NCBI RefSeq assembly: GCF_000182925.2
Contig: NC_026503.1
Span: forward strand, 992,001-1,056,000
DNA: 64,000 nucleotides
Source of the DNA: Neurospora crassa OR74A
Taxonomy: Eukaryota > Ascomycota > Sordariomycetes > Sordariales > Sordariaceae
Direction: 5' to 3'
The position numbers and the translations under genes are program-made. A model generated the notes under the pieces. That model was not told the DNA's origin and did not search any database. It worked only from the letters and a program-made list of their open reading frames with translations. How positions within the stretch are numbered: position 1 is the stretch's first letter; every line of letters starts with the position of its first letter. Shown here in pieces: positions 25,246-37,684 of this stretch.

Positions 25246-28200
25246 TGTTCATTTTTCCTTGTTCACAACTGCTTGATAATATCTCCATAACCCCAGCTGA
25301 AGGTTTGTCACTAACAGCAACATAGTCTCTACCCACCCATTCGAAACCTCTGGGCGTCAAGCTTTGTTAGCGACAGTCGCCAAGCTGGGAATAGTTAGGT
25401 CAGGTTGTATCGAAATGCCCTAGACCCTTGTGGCTCTCACCGCCGTCACCAATCTAGTTCTACCCTTCACCTTGCTTCACCGCATCATCACTACCACTAC
25501 TACCACCAATTGCACGCTACCACCGTGAAGTTGCTCGCCTGTAACAACCACAGTCAAGTGCCCAACAGTCTTTGGACACCGGAATATCAACGTCAGCGGC
25601 ATCAGCCCATTGAGGGATCATCAATGTCCACGGCGATATCCTCTGACTGCCACTACACTCACTAGAACACACTAGGTAGTAGAGCTTACCCCGGTCTGCG
25701 CTAGAAGCAGCTTTGTCTCCTTCTAGAAAACTTCCGAAATCACGCCCATCCTGCCTTTGCGCGGAGCATAATGCAGCCTTTAATTGCAAGGTTTGAATGA
25801 AACACTTTTCCTTCATGCGCACATCTTGGCCACACTCCTTCGGTCTACATTCTACACCGTCCACTCCTTCACGGCATCTCCCCACGGCATCTGCCCCTCA
25901 CTCCAACACCATCACGACCGTCGTGCCGAGTATCGCTCTTTTCCGGCCTGCATACTGCTTGCTGCCTTGCCCTGTTCATTGCAGCTCTTCTCACTTCGGC
26001 CTTACTATGCTTAACAGGAAGCTGACAATTGTAATGGGCTATTTTGCGACAGCTTCCAGCCTCGATTCGTCAGCCACATTGACACCCAACAAGCGCAATT
26101 TTGGAGTTGCCGAACGTCAACCTCTTCACCTGACCATATGGAAGACAATCATCGCCATGGCATAATCCAAGTGGTAGCCACGAAATTTCACCGTATCCGA
26201 ACGGCATCTCCTCGCAAGGCCTAGCCCGAGACATCACGTCAAGTTGTGCGTCTGGCGCGTCTGGAACCCATCCATATGACCGTCATGATGGCATGCGGTG
26301 ACCAGGCTCAGCAAGGTCACCGAGTGGACAGAACCTAGACCCGGTCTGCCAAACTATCTTCGTCTCCCAAATACGCTCGCTTCAATGCCTGCCTTTGGCG
26401 GGCTAGTGCCTCTTTCCGGGTTGAAGGTGTGCCTTTTCTCCCCCATGATGCGGCTACATTTCTGGCGGCAGCTTCGTCAAACCTTTCCCACTTTCACAGA
26501 CGCCATATATCGACGGGCCGAACAGGCACAGACCGTACCTACCTTGGACTACTTGATACCCTGTCAAAACCATCCTGTTCAGTTCGAGAGCCCTGCCAGA
26601 CCGCCTGCGGCAGCTCTCTGGTCTCGTTGGGATTGGGGTCACATCAGACATCTCAGATGATATGGTTCAGATTTCACGCGGGCAGGGTCACTGCATGGTA
26701 TCCTCACTCTATAACCTCTCTTTCGCCCCTGCTCGGCAATCCAGCATTCCTACCTTCATCACGGGTGGATGCTACCCCTTCTCCAAGGCGGCTTAAGCCC
26801 CGGGACCCTATCGTATGTCAGGGCATCGATCTGTTTCCGGGCACCTGTTATAGCTCCCCCCGTCTTAATATCTTTCCCTTTTCAGAGACCATGGAATTTC
26901 CCACTCCTCAATGCCCTCTCCGCTTGCCACCTACGACACTCCACCACACCCAGAACTGGACACCCCCCCCAGCAGCAGCCAAGGTATGCTGTCGCTATCA
27001 TGTTCCTGCTTTAGTACTTCCGAGTGACTTCTTCTGGCTCTCCTGGAAAGGCCGGGTACCTTGCTTGACCGCACACTGTTCACTGCGGGGACTTACATCC
27101 ACCTTCCTGGCTGTGTACGGAGATGGACTCGGCCAGATTGCCACCCCTCCCGGCAAGCTCCCCTCCCGCTCGCCATCTTCTGCCTGTCTCCCTCTGCCTT
27201 GCAATTGTAAGACTCTCGTTACCGGCTTTCCTTGTGAGTCGGGTGCCGCTGCTGTCCTTGGTTGTCTGTAGAGAAGAACAATGCTACGAGCACCTCCTAA
27301 TTCGCTTCTTGCCATGCTGCGGCCCAGCCGCATGGCAGGGCTTGTTTCATCCCATACATTGTCGAGCTTGATGTTTTGACTCTGTCTTTGCGTTTTCGCA
27401 GCTTCGTTTTCTTTAGATCGTCAAGTTCACTGAATATCTGAATCGAGTTAGAGCGCCCGGAATTTCTTGGACCTCGATAATTAGTTCTGCGGCAACCCTG
27501 TCCAGCAATCTGAGCTACGAGCTGTCATGCCCGCTCGGTGCATCACTACCTGAAGCCGGGGTTCTGTTCTATATCCGGAAGACAGTCCATGGCATAAGAT
27601 CCTCAAATTATGCCACCGTCATCGGTCGTCGAACCCGACTTGAACTCCACATTTCAAGCTACAAATACGGCTCGTACTTATCATTGCTTGTATGCTTATT
27701 CCTTGGATTAGTAGGCGGGTCAAATCCATATATCCATTCCGTCCCCGTCCCTCCAAAGCAGCTATCACTTGCTTCTCTGCTCAGTATCAAACACCACAAG
27801 ATATATCACGGTCGTTACCCGCTGCTTCCTTTCCTCTGCTCTAATTCTACTTTGGCTTTATCGTTAAGTTCACCAACGAAGAAGAAACCGTTCGTTTTGG
27901 AAGCTAGGCTGAACTGGAGTGTCGACAAACTATACACCAAGTACCAGTATCCACAGAAAACGGTCATACCAGCCAGGTTCAGCACGCAATGAGCTTACGA
28001 AGGAGGAATCGTTAAGAGTGCCGTCATCGTCCAGCCAGCCTATCCGAGAATCAACCTACCGTCTCGTACCTCTGAAGATCATATACCCCCACATCACCAT
28101 CGGTCGCCTTTCTACCGCCACCGACTCGTTTGCGAAAACTTCGCTTGGGTATATGTGCTCTGGGTTCATACCGACACCTGTCTCTTCTCAACTGAGCTCA

Positions 28201-28360
28201 AATACCCCTCAAAAAATCAACTCGCAGCATCTGAGGCCCTCCTCAGATCAGATTATACGCCACTCTCGTTTCCAAAGTAGCCCTGCGGGGCTCAATCTTT
28301 CCAAATTCTCGCAATTCAGAGCCCGGCGACCAGCCAGAGCGGTCCGCTCTGGCGGACCTC

Positions 28361-29420
28361 ATGCATAGCGGTCACGCTGGCGGGCAATTACCGAGTAGGT
28401 CCGGACTACCATGTCGACTATTCGTCACAGGAGCCGCATACGGCCGAGCAGAGCCAGGCTCCGCACTCCTATGAAGCGCACCACCACCGACCGTCTCTCC
28501 AACATGCCGGCCTGCCAAGCTTGCACGAGCCGCCCACTCACCAACCCCATCATGGCCTGTCCCAACATTATGCCCAAGCCCATCATCCTCTTCCGATCCT
28601 CACAGATCCGGGCCACATGGGCGGACATCCTGGCGCACGACACATGGGCCATTCCGGACCACCTCACTTTGGCGGACCGGGTCCTTCGCCACACACTGTA
28701 GTTGCGCCGCTTTACCCGCCTTTGACGCATAACCACGGACATGGCGGTGGGTTAAAACGACAACGGCCTGAAGATCTCGATCTCACGATGCCTGGAATAT
28801 CGGACCTTGAGCAAAATGACCTGGACTCCATGCAACATACGTCGTTGGGAGCAGCGTACGCACAAGCAGCAGCGGCTCCGCCTCAGCATCACCATCACCG
28901 CCTACCAGACACCGGCCCCCCAAACAAGCTTTTAAGACGGGAAGGGGAAGGTAGCGGCGGTGGTGGAGCTCCCAGTGTCGTTGGACAAGCAGGAATGCCA
29001 CCTCCAGCCCCGAGACCAAGAGGCCCCAAGCTCAAGTTTACGCCAGAGGACGACCAGCTGCTGATCGACCTGAAGGAAAACAAGAGCTTAACCTGGAAGC
29101 AGATTGCCGACTTTTTCCCTGGGCGATCTTCAGGAACTCTTCAGGTGCGATACTGTACAAAGTTGAAGGCGAAAACAACACAATGGACGGATGAAACGGT
29201 AAGTCTGATCAGCCGTATTTCTTTCTATCAGATAAATGACTTAGCTATCCACATAACTTGCTTTCTGACTAATTCTTACATGCAGGACCAAAAGCTCAAG
29301 ACGGCGCTGCAAGACTACGAAAACGAGAAGTGGAGGATTATTGCCAACAAAGTTGGGACAGGATTCACCCCAGTAGCATGTCGTGAGAGAGCGGCGGAGT
29401 TGATGGGAGAGGACTTATAG
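28361..29420 (+). CDS. Protein with two Myb/SANT repeats, apparent N-terminal frameshift
   Basis: Likely nuclear DNA-binding regulator. A His/Pro/Gly-rich N-terminal half precedes two SANT-like repeats: KLKFTPEDDQLLIDLKENKS with WKQIADFFPGRSSGTLQVRY, then QWTDET/DQKLKTALQDY with KWRIIANKVGTGFTP. The exon break is 29198/29286; the 87-nt intron has GTAAGT and TGCAG ends, is a multiple of three and has no stop. The reading frame of the Myb repeats (codons starting at multiples of 3) is open from 28281 but has no ATG before 28617. Coding-like sequence just upstream (ATG at 28361, MHSGHAGG) lies in another frame; removing one G from the GGG run at 28382-28384 would join them. The true start is therefore either 28361 with a frameshift, 28617, or an unseen upstream exon. 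I do not recognise a named orthologue. Confidence 0.7.
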
Positions 29421-32400
29421 CAATCAATGTCCCCACCAGGAGTTTCGGCTTCTGTGTCTGGGGACACCGTCTATTCCTCACAACTCCAGTGAGCAGCACA
29501 CCGCAGTGCACGAGATCTACCACGTCAATACCCCATGCGCAACGTCAAAGACTCGGCCAATGTCCGATGGCAATCGATTTGACGGGGTAAAAATTGAGTC
29601 AAACGCGGTCGACTCGAATCAAACGAATACACCAACCGCGCGAAGCTTTCCGTTCGTGGAGAGCGAACGACCAGGTTAGGAGCCGATTTCGTGGCTACCA
29701 AAATTCAGAGACACTCAGGGATAGGAAGGTGCACAGGAGTTATCTGTCGTCCTTACCCCCTCTCCCTATTTGTTTGCCCTTATTACTCCATTTCTTCTCT
29801 CTCTACCTTCTTTTAATCTTTAGTTTCTTGTTGGCTTAATTCATCAGTTGTATCATCATTTGGTGAGATATCATTCTTTGAGAAGGCGGCATTATACACC
29901 TAGATACCCCATACACAACAAGTATTATATCTGACATTCACGTTTAGTAACCTTTTCTTTCCTTATTTCCTATTGCGGTGTGCTGGGTCTTGCGCTGGTG
30001 TTTTTTTTTTTTCTTTTTTTTTTTCAGGTTTTCCATAGGAGGCGGCTTGATGAGATTGGAAAAGGATGACCATTATACAACGATACTCAGCCACTTCGCT
30101 ACCATACAGGCTTTCACGACCGAAATGGATGATGACGATATACACAAGATTCAGATCGGTCTCCGACGTGCGGTCATGGTGGAACAGGGCTTGGTGGATG
30201 GTTTATACGTCTGTTGATTCGAGAAAAGCCCACAACTCTGGCATTGATTTGGAGCCCAAGAGGAATTGGTGATCGATTCAGGCAAAAATGTCAAAGAGGC
30301 AATGGGATAGTCCCTTCGACGCCAGAGCGGAGGCAGGATTTGGAAGACAAGACTCGAAGAACAGCAATATGAACACCTGGGCGGGTCAATAGTTGCTTGG
30401 GCGGAACATGTCAGGAACAGCACCGGCAAACACTAGTCCGCTTGTCCCTTGGAGTTGGTTGGGTACTTCACTTCACGCTGGAAACTTGGTTGGGTTGCGG
30501 AAGGCTTTCTTTTTTCCTTCGAGAGGGCGTGCATACCAACCACCATTACAAGCACACATCGTCGAACTTCAACCTATCTTTCCTTTGTCTATCACATTCC
30601 GCGATACCCAGCACAGTGCAGCACTCAGTACAATATGGTTTCATATTTTCCCTATGTCGTTGGTTTTCAGAACACTTGCTGCTTCCCCTCACATAATTTG
30701 TATGTAAACCTTAGGTTTTTTCTTGGTCTCGGACCGTTGTGTTTAATGTTTAACTGGGCTGGTCTTTTCGATTTGTCCTCCACTTAAGCGAGCTCAATGT
30801 ACTCTACGGTGTGGTTGGAATGGGGAACTACCTGAGGCATGCTGCGTCTCACCGCAGATACTCCAAGTGTAACACAATGATGCATCATACAGCGGGCTGT
30901 TTGAGAATGAAGGTGAAAATGAGGAAGACGCCAAGTGGACGCTATTCTCACGGTGCGTAACTGACCGTCCGCTGGGAAGATGGGATCCCAATCAACAATT
31001 GACATTGTGCGGTTGATTTCTTGGCTGCCAAACCTGTCACTTTGCCACCTTCCTATTCGGCGACGAGGCGTCTTGAAAGGCGTTGGATAAATGACTACAT
31101 AGTAGACCGCTATCTTGAACCACAAGATTGTGTTCATCTTAGCCGGTTCCAATGTCAGCCTGTCAGGTCTCTGGGCAGTGATGTCCCCTACCCAGCAAAA
31201 CAGGAACGCGACTGTGAAAAAATGGTCTGATATTTATTTCATTCTTGGAACTAAACACAGGCACCGTTACATCGCCCGTCGACGGGTGGCCCTAGTGTAG
31301 GTACGCTCGAGGTACGCTACCGTTTGAATGGCTGTCATGTGCCGTTGACGCCATTGTTGGGAGTCTAGGAGCACGGAGATTGACGATGCCCTCCCTGTCC
31401 CCAGAAGTTAAGCACCGTGCCCCATGTCCGATGTTCCAGCATCGACCGTTGACGATGATCGGTCATATCAATAACGGTCATACATGGTAGTTACAGTGGG
31501 CACCATGAATAAACGCACAACTTGGAATTTTCCCGCCAAAATGGCTAAAAAGGTCGCCTTCGTCACTCCTCAATTTGACCACAGCACCATATTTAAAAAC
31601 AAAAGTAGGTATTTTCTCAGGTTTATATTCTGTAAACCCTTGTATGTCCATGAGGGTTTCGTGCAATCTTGGTGGTCTATGGTGGCGAAAGAGTGGTATC
31701 ATCCAAGGGTATCTAGCTTGGCATGTCAGTTACAGCGGGCTTATAGAGACTCGTCATGGTTAGGAAACTGGCTTCTCCTTTCAATATTAACCTTGTTAGG
31801 TGCCTTGTGAGTTGCGCACTAGGTACTCAAGCAAAATGCCAGTCAAATTCCTTATTTTGGTGTATCAGTAAAATGTTTGATACACCAAGACTATTGATTG
31901 AACCTCGATCGTATTATTGTTCAACGACCTAATAAGTTCGTACGAGTTCTACGAGGAAATGACCAGTGTTGCGTTTGTTTGTGTTACCCACTATAAGGTA
32001 CAACGTTAGCATCGATCCAGGACCTTGAAAGGGTCCGGCAGTCTGTCCGTTAGTCAGTCCCCTCCCCTCGGCTCGATTGGTTGTGATTTCGCTCGGTTGT
32101 TCGGTTCGGTTCGGTAGGGTCGTCTAAAACGGTCGCAGATCCGCGTGCTGAAAGTGGTTTAAACCAACGTGCTGGGTTCCCGTTGCGTCAAGGCTAGAAG
32201 GATGTGGATTGATAGTAATCCTTTCTCAGTGAATACGAAACCTGCGATTGCTTGATCTTTGCATAATTCCAAACATTCTCTTACAAGTTGTGTTTCTCTA
32301 CTATATTTCGTTCCATATCATCTCGTTCGGTTCTCTCCAGCCGCCAGACGAAACTGCCTACACCAGCAACTAGAGTGGACAGGGGATCTTTTGTTAGTTT

Positions 32401-35400
32401 GCCGCGAAGCGAACAACATCTGTTTAGCGCCATGGTCAGTTTTGTAATTCGCCTCCACTAAATCGGGCCAAACAATGTTTATCCTGCGGTTTTTGAAGGA
32501 AGCCTGCGCTATGTATTCAGCCTCCTCAACCGCTCACCGATTGGCACGCTGGGGACGAGAGCCAAAAATAAAGTTTTCCTGATACACTCTCACCGAGTGT
32601 TTAACATACGAGTGGAGATCATGTTCTGCGTTCGATATCAGACCAGAGGAGCGACTCACTGCCAAGACATTACCGCTTTCCCATACAGTTGCCATGTCGA
32701 TGAAAGTCATGAAACCTTTGATCTAGCGGACATTTCGGTACTTGTCTGTCAATCAAATCGCTCAATTCCCTCTTTGATTCTCTAGTCCCCTCCTCCTCGT
32801 AGACTTGACTATGCTTCCTGAGATCAAATACCCTACCTTGCATGATCACTCACTCCGGACCACTGTACTTCAGGCACAACATTGGGATTTTTATTGACAC
32901 GTTGCCTTCTCTGGTATGCTCCGGCCCATCCTGCTCGCCGGAGCTTGAAACAGCCCTTTGTGAGTTATTGCTTTTTCCCTCCTCACGTCTGTCTTCCTCC
33001 ACTGCGCATTGTATCACTCGATGAAAAAGGAACGAATCTGCCTACCGTGGGGGTCGTTGAGGCGTTCGGAATCACGGCGAGCGAGGTTTCGGATCGAGAC
33101 AAACGACCCGTCACAGCACGCTACAAGAGGCTGCACTAAACTAGCGCTGTAAGTTTGCGGTGTAAGCGGGGGCTCTGGGGACTAGTGTAATGAACGGCGA
33201 TCGCCAAGTCGGCCCTTCGCTTTCCCCTGGCATTGCGCTTAGACGATCCAGACGAGTCTCTTGAGCCGAGCTGCAATGCATACCGAATGAGGCGATTTCT
33301 CAACGGTTCTTCGGAAATTAACGTTAGCGTCATCTTGGAAAACAAAGTCCCTGCGCAGTATGGTAATAAGGTTACTACTGCTCCACTATTGATGTCGGTC
33401 CTTCACAGTTCATCCCTCTTATCACTCTGTTCGTATCCAGCAACCTTGTTCTGTCCATGATCCAGGACAGATGATCCGGTGTACCAGGAATAGCACCGTG
33501 CAAGAACATCAAAGGGAACATCATCGGTACTTCAATTTATACGTAGAGGTACATTACTGATCAATCAGTCAATGAGATTCGAACATCTAACCCGCCCCAT
33601 CAGGTACATGTAGGAACTAAAGACCACCCACCTGTGGGAGTCAATGTTGGACAGAGAGGCAGGGGTGGAGACATGGAAAGGCCAACCAACAATACCTAGG
33701 TCTTGACGATGACGAAACTTCCGAGTACCGACTTGTATGTGCCAAGTGCAAAGAGTAATCTGATATGTTTTCGACTTCCCGTCTTTCATGCCTTACACAG
33801 ACTAAGTTGCTGTTTCTCAAACCAACGGCGTTTTCTGAAACACGTCCAGTATCCAATAGCTTGGTTCCTTTCCTACTCTCGTTACCTAGGCAGGGTTGTC
33901 GCTGGGATTGAAGCCCTTCGTCTCCAGTCTGGTCTTTACATTGACGCAGGGAAGTCGTGCTCTTTTCTTCCATGATGACGTATCGTCTACCATCCATAGC
34001 CGATACTGCGAGACTACTAGTGTAAAGTTGATGAACTGGACAGTGAGGCTTCGCTCCCCTGTCGCATTTTTTTAGGCCAGTCTTCCTGCTATGGTAGCTC
34101 TCATCCAACAGACATCTCTTAACAGGTACTTACTCAATACTCTCCAGAGTCGTCACTGAGCGACTAAAGTGAACATAGGTAGGTAACTAGGTAGTTTGAC
34201 CCTCGATGTGAATGAACAAGGGCCAGGATCTTGCGGGGAGATGGACGGTGAAACGGTACACCGTATCATGCCCTGCCTTACTGCCCTGCCGTGTAGTACT
34301 CGTTGATCTCACGTCACGCTACCTACCTACATAACGGAACCTATCTGCGTGCCTGCCTGCCCGTCTCGCCCATTTCGTCGCTCGTTAGCCGTTGTAGGAA
34401 GTGAAGCGAGCGAGAAAGCGAGGATTCTGCCCTTCTTTCGGCTTGTGCGCCCCGCAACGGGTAGTGATGTCGTGCTGTGATGTTGTAAAGAAGCAGTGTA
34501 GCGTAGGATGCCCTCTCGGTAATCACATCTCGTTGTGTCACGCAACACTAAACATGATGCTACATGTAGTCTTGACCGTGAGGCGGAAACAGAAATGAGC
34601 ACAAGCCTATCCCTTTTTTTTTCCCCCAAGTAACATTCTGTGGGCGTCTTGCCAGCCTTGGGTGAGTGATGACATCTGGAGACAGGGCAGGGCAGGGCAG
34701 GGCAGGAATCATGCCTCTAGCTTTTGTGGTTACATCTGAAACAAAGAAGTTTGGCGCCTGTATGAAGTTTCTCGCCGAGTAAGCCCTACTTCGTGTCACG
34801 TCGATCCAGCGGTTCCTGGCAGAAAGCGTGCTTACCTGATTTGTTTGACACGACTTTCTTTGCGAGATTAGTAGATGGTGATAAGTAGATGAGGCGTGAA
34901 AGAGGAATCTCTACGAGCCTGACATATACGGAAGCCACTTTCATTATGGATAACCTTTGCTTACCTTACCTGTACCTATCCCAACTAATAAGCTGAGTTC
35001 CCTGCAGTCCACATGGGATTAACACCCTCCGCTACAAGATGTATGGCTTGAATAACACCAAAGTAGAGAGTGGATCAAAAGACTGTCTGGAAAGAGATGT
35101 TTCTTGCGAAAGGTGTTTGCGAGATCGACCATCCAGCCCGAAATGACTCGACTGTTACTCTGCCCTCCGCAGCCGAATGCCACCCAGATGGACAGATTCT
35201 CCGAACGAGGCTAGTACCCACGTATACTGCGGTCGAGGATCTCCAAATGTCTCGTCTCTATCCACAAATACAGTCTCGGTCTGTCCCTCTCTTGTCTCGA
35301 AGAAGAAGGCGGTCCCCAAAAAGGCAATGATGCCAGCCCGGAGCTTTTCCCGCTAGGTCTTGATTGCATGTCCGGGAAAGACCGGCACTTACAAGAAGCG

Positions 35401-37684
35401 AGGCAGTCCGAGGGGACCTCACACGGACGATGGACGAAATCGGAAATGAAATGTCCGAATCAAGACAATTTATTGGCTCTTGCCTCTTCAATGCATTCTT
35501 CCCTACTTTGATCCTATGCTTCGCTCCGTCGTGCACACCTTCTTCCTTTTCTTGGTGGTGATGATTGTTCAGACCATCGATCGTTTGCTGTTGTCACAGT
35601 TTGGCAGCAGGGACGTCACTTTTCACTACCAGCTCAGCTCCTTTCTCGCCTTCACCTCCTCTCACCAAGGGTGGTAAACAGAAAATGAATCAAACAGAAA
35701 ACAAGATCCACAGTAGTAGGGCACTACTATTTTCCTCAGCAACGGCTACGGGGGATGTGTCGACAATTGAGATCCCAGCTTTGCTCGATGCGAAATCGTG
35801 ACGTGCAATTGGATCGAACGCCGGACCGTGGAGCGGGGTACGGCACACCGAAGAGACCCTCAATGAGATCAGTTGAGTCATGTGGCCTCGAGGAGATCCT
35901 GCAAATTTGGCTTGGATTCAGGTTGGTAGGGCAAGCACGGCGGCACAGGTGCTTCAGATTGTGTCTGATGGTGTTTGCCCTCCGGGAAGGAAGGCACGGG
36001 GTGGACTGTACGATAGTGCGGTTCTTGACAGATACAGGTCACTATCGGTGAAGAGACGAAGCCACCGACGCGGGGATGAACACTAGGAGAATGACCTGCA
36101 TGACTCACATGGCAGGTTTGTTGTTACCTTCGGCCGCCTCTCGAGAAAGCACGCTAGAGACGCACGACACATTGCAGAACCCTAGGCCACTAGCCTGAGG
36201 ACAATCAAGCGAAAAGAAACGATGACGAGATGATGCGACTACCTGCCTATGAGCTTCTTGCCCCAACACAGCCTCGAATGACGACTACCTCTGGCCTTCG
36301 GCCACGATGGGGTGGAGAAGAACAAAATCGAACAACGGAAGGTCCGGACGAGGGAGACATAATGGAAAGAGAGCAGGGAAAGCACATCATATCGAACGAA
36401 AGAAATCAGCGAAGGGGGGAAGAGAGAGGCGACGAGCCAGGCTGGAGTCATGGTGGAGGGAACGGGAAGAATAATCGGGAATGCGATGGCTGTGTGATGA
36501 TGGATGATGATTCCGCACTTGCTACTCGCTAACTCGCTGTCCAGTTCTGCAATAATGGTATGTTTTATACTGCGCAAAACCCGGCTTATATCAACCATTC
36601 TAATATGGTATATCGGCCCTGCTTTAAGGCTCCGCCGTCCACCCACCCTCCAGTCCGAGACGCACGTACAGACGACAGGGACACACGGAGACACGCTCCA
36701 GGAAAGGATAGGATGAGCTGGGAAAAAGTATTCGATTCGATGGAAGAGAAAAAAGGAGGATACCTTCGCACCGCCCGAGGGTCACAGGCTTGGCTCCAAT
36801 TCGGAAAGTTGGCATGAAAAGCATGCGTGACAGGGCAAACCAGGTCTGTGGGATGCTTGGGAAGTGGTGGTCCCGCTTCCTCCCCGCTTTCCGCAACTTC
36901 TCACCACGCAGTACAATCCAGCTCTAGTTTGTGTGTGAACCCTAGTACAAGAAAACCAAAGCTTTCCTGGACAAAGGAAAGTGTTCGGCTTTCGAAAAGG
37001 TGAACGCTGTACGATTTATATCTTCAATCCTGAAGGCCTTGAAGGAGATGGAGACAAGTATAAAAGGACAGCCATCAGAGGCTTTGTGGCGTCCCAAAAC
37101 CCTTGCCGTTATCCCATGTCGCTTCGAACGGAAGACAGTACCTCTCTTGAAAGGCCAATGAGAGCTCCAAAACTTCCCTGTTCAATCATGCTTGAAGAAC
37201 CAAGCTAACAAACAATCCAGTAAGGAATTGTATGCCCGCTCGCTGGGACTCATGTATGTGAAGGAGGGTGTGAGAGTAGAGTAGGGGGGGCGTGGTGGTG
37301 ACAAGTATGAGACGGTGGAAGAAGTGACGCAGAGCTCCTGGAGCAGTGTCAGATACGGAAAAGCAGTGATTCAGGAATGGAGGGGCAGTGGGTAGGCAGG
37401 ACCGAGCGGGACTTCCTCCGTAGAAGCACCCTATTGCTGGACAAGGCGACTGGCACCGCTTGGTGAACCAAGCACCTCAGCTTGGTGAATGGTGTTTCGG
37501 TTCCTGAGAACGCTGGCATCTGTCAGTGCCTCAAGTCGGCGCACCGTCCCTGTGGCTACCGAGAGCCTTCCAATGGGCGATTGTGGTTTGTACTCGACAA
37601 CAAAGGCCAGATGTCGTTGCTTGGCACTTCATCGACATCATGGTACATTCGGCACAGGACGACCTTCTCCTTGATATAAGGCAT
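29421..37684. other. 8.3-kb gene-poor region
   Basis: I see no protein gene with family similarity, and no tRNA. Open frames are short and mostly lack ATG starts; one 100-codon frame at 36230-36532 is charged and low-complexity and probably chance. Poly-T (about 29999-30024), a G-quadruplex-forming repeat (34685-34702) and a short 5S-rRNA-like fragment (about 31390-31425) are the only distinct elements. Composition is normal, so this is not RIP-mutated DNA. Non-coding transcripts or regulatory sequence for the neighbouring Myb-like gene are possible. Confidence 0.5.
34685..34702 (+). repeat. (GGGCA)n repeat, potential G-quadruplex
   Basis: Four GGG runs separated by CA dinucleotides (GGGCAGGGCAGGGCAGGG) fit the canonical G-quadruplex pattern with very short loops. 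No gene overlaps it. Confidence 0.75.

Larger units (their letters stand above)
22770..28360. other. Long intergenic / leader region before the Myb-like gene
   Basis: No convincing gene is seen in 5.6 kb. From about 25.4 kb onward the plus strand is pyrimidine-rich with many short C/T runs, and could be promoter plus a long leader of the downstream regulator. The longest open frame (26429-27271, GTG start, no early ATG) is rich in Pro, Ser, Leu and Cys and matches nothing I know. Simple repeats occur at 24345-24391, about 24660-24700 and 25221-25245. Confidence 0.45.

Noticed and set aside
26429-27271. Plus-strand open frame of 280 codons
   Set aside because: Starts with GTG, has no early ATG, and shows no domain; it fits a pyrimidine-rich leader by chance.
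28395-28430. A tiny intron to repair the Myb-like frame
   Set aside because: It would be only about 36 nt, below the usual minimum, and the phases do not fit.
33560-33600. Possible tRNA T-arm (GTTCGAATC on the minus strand)
   Set aside because: The flanking bases do not pair into a T-stem and no cloverleaf can be drawn.
36230-36532. 100-codon frame with an ATG
   Set aside because: Charged low-complexity product from a purine-rich stretch, with no relatives that I recognise.
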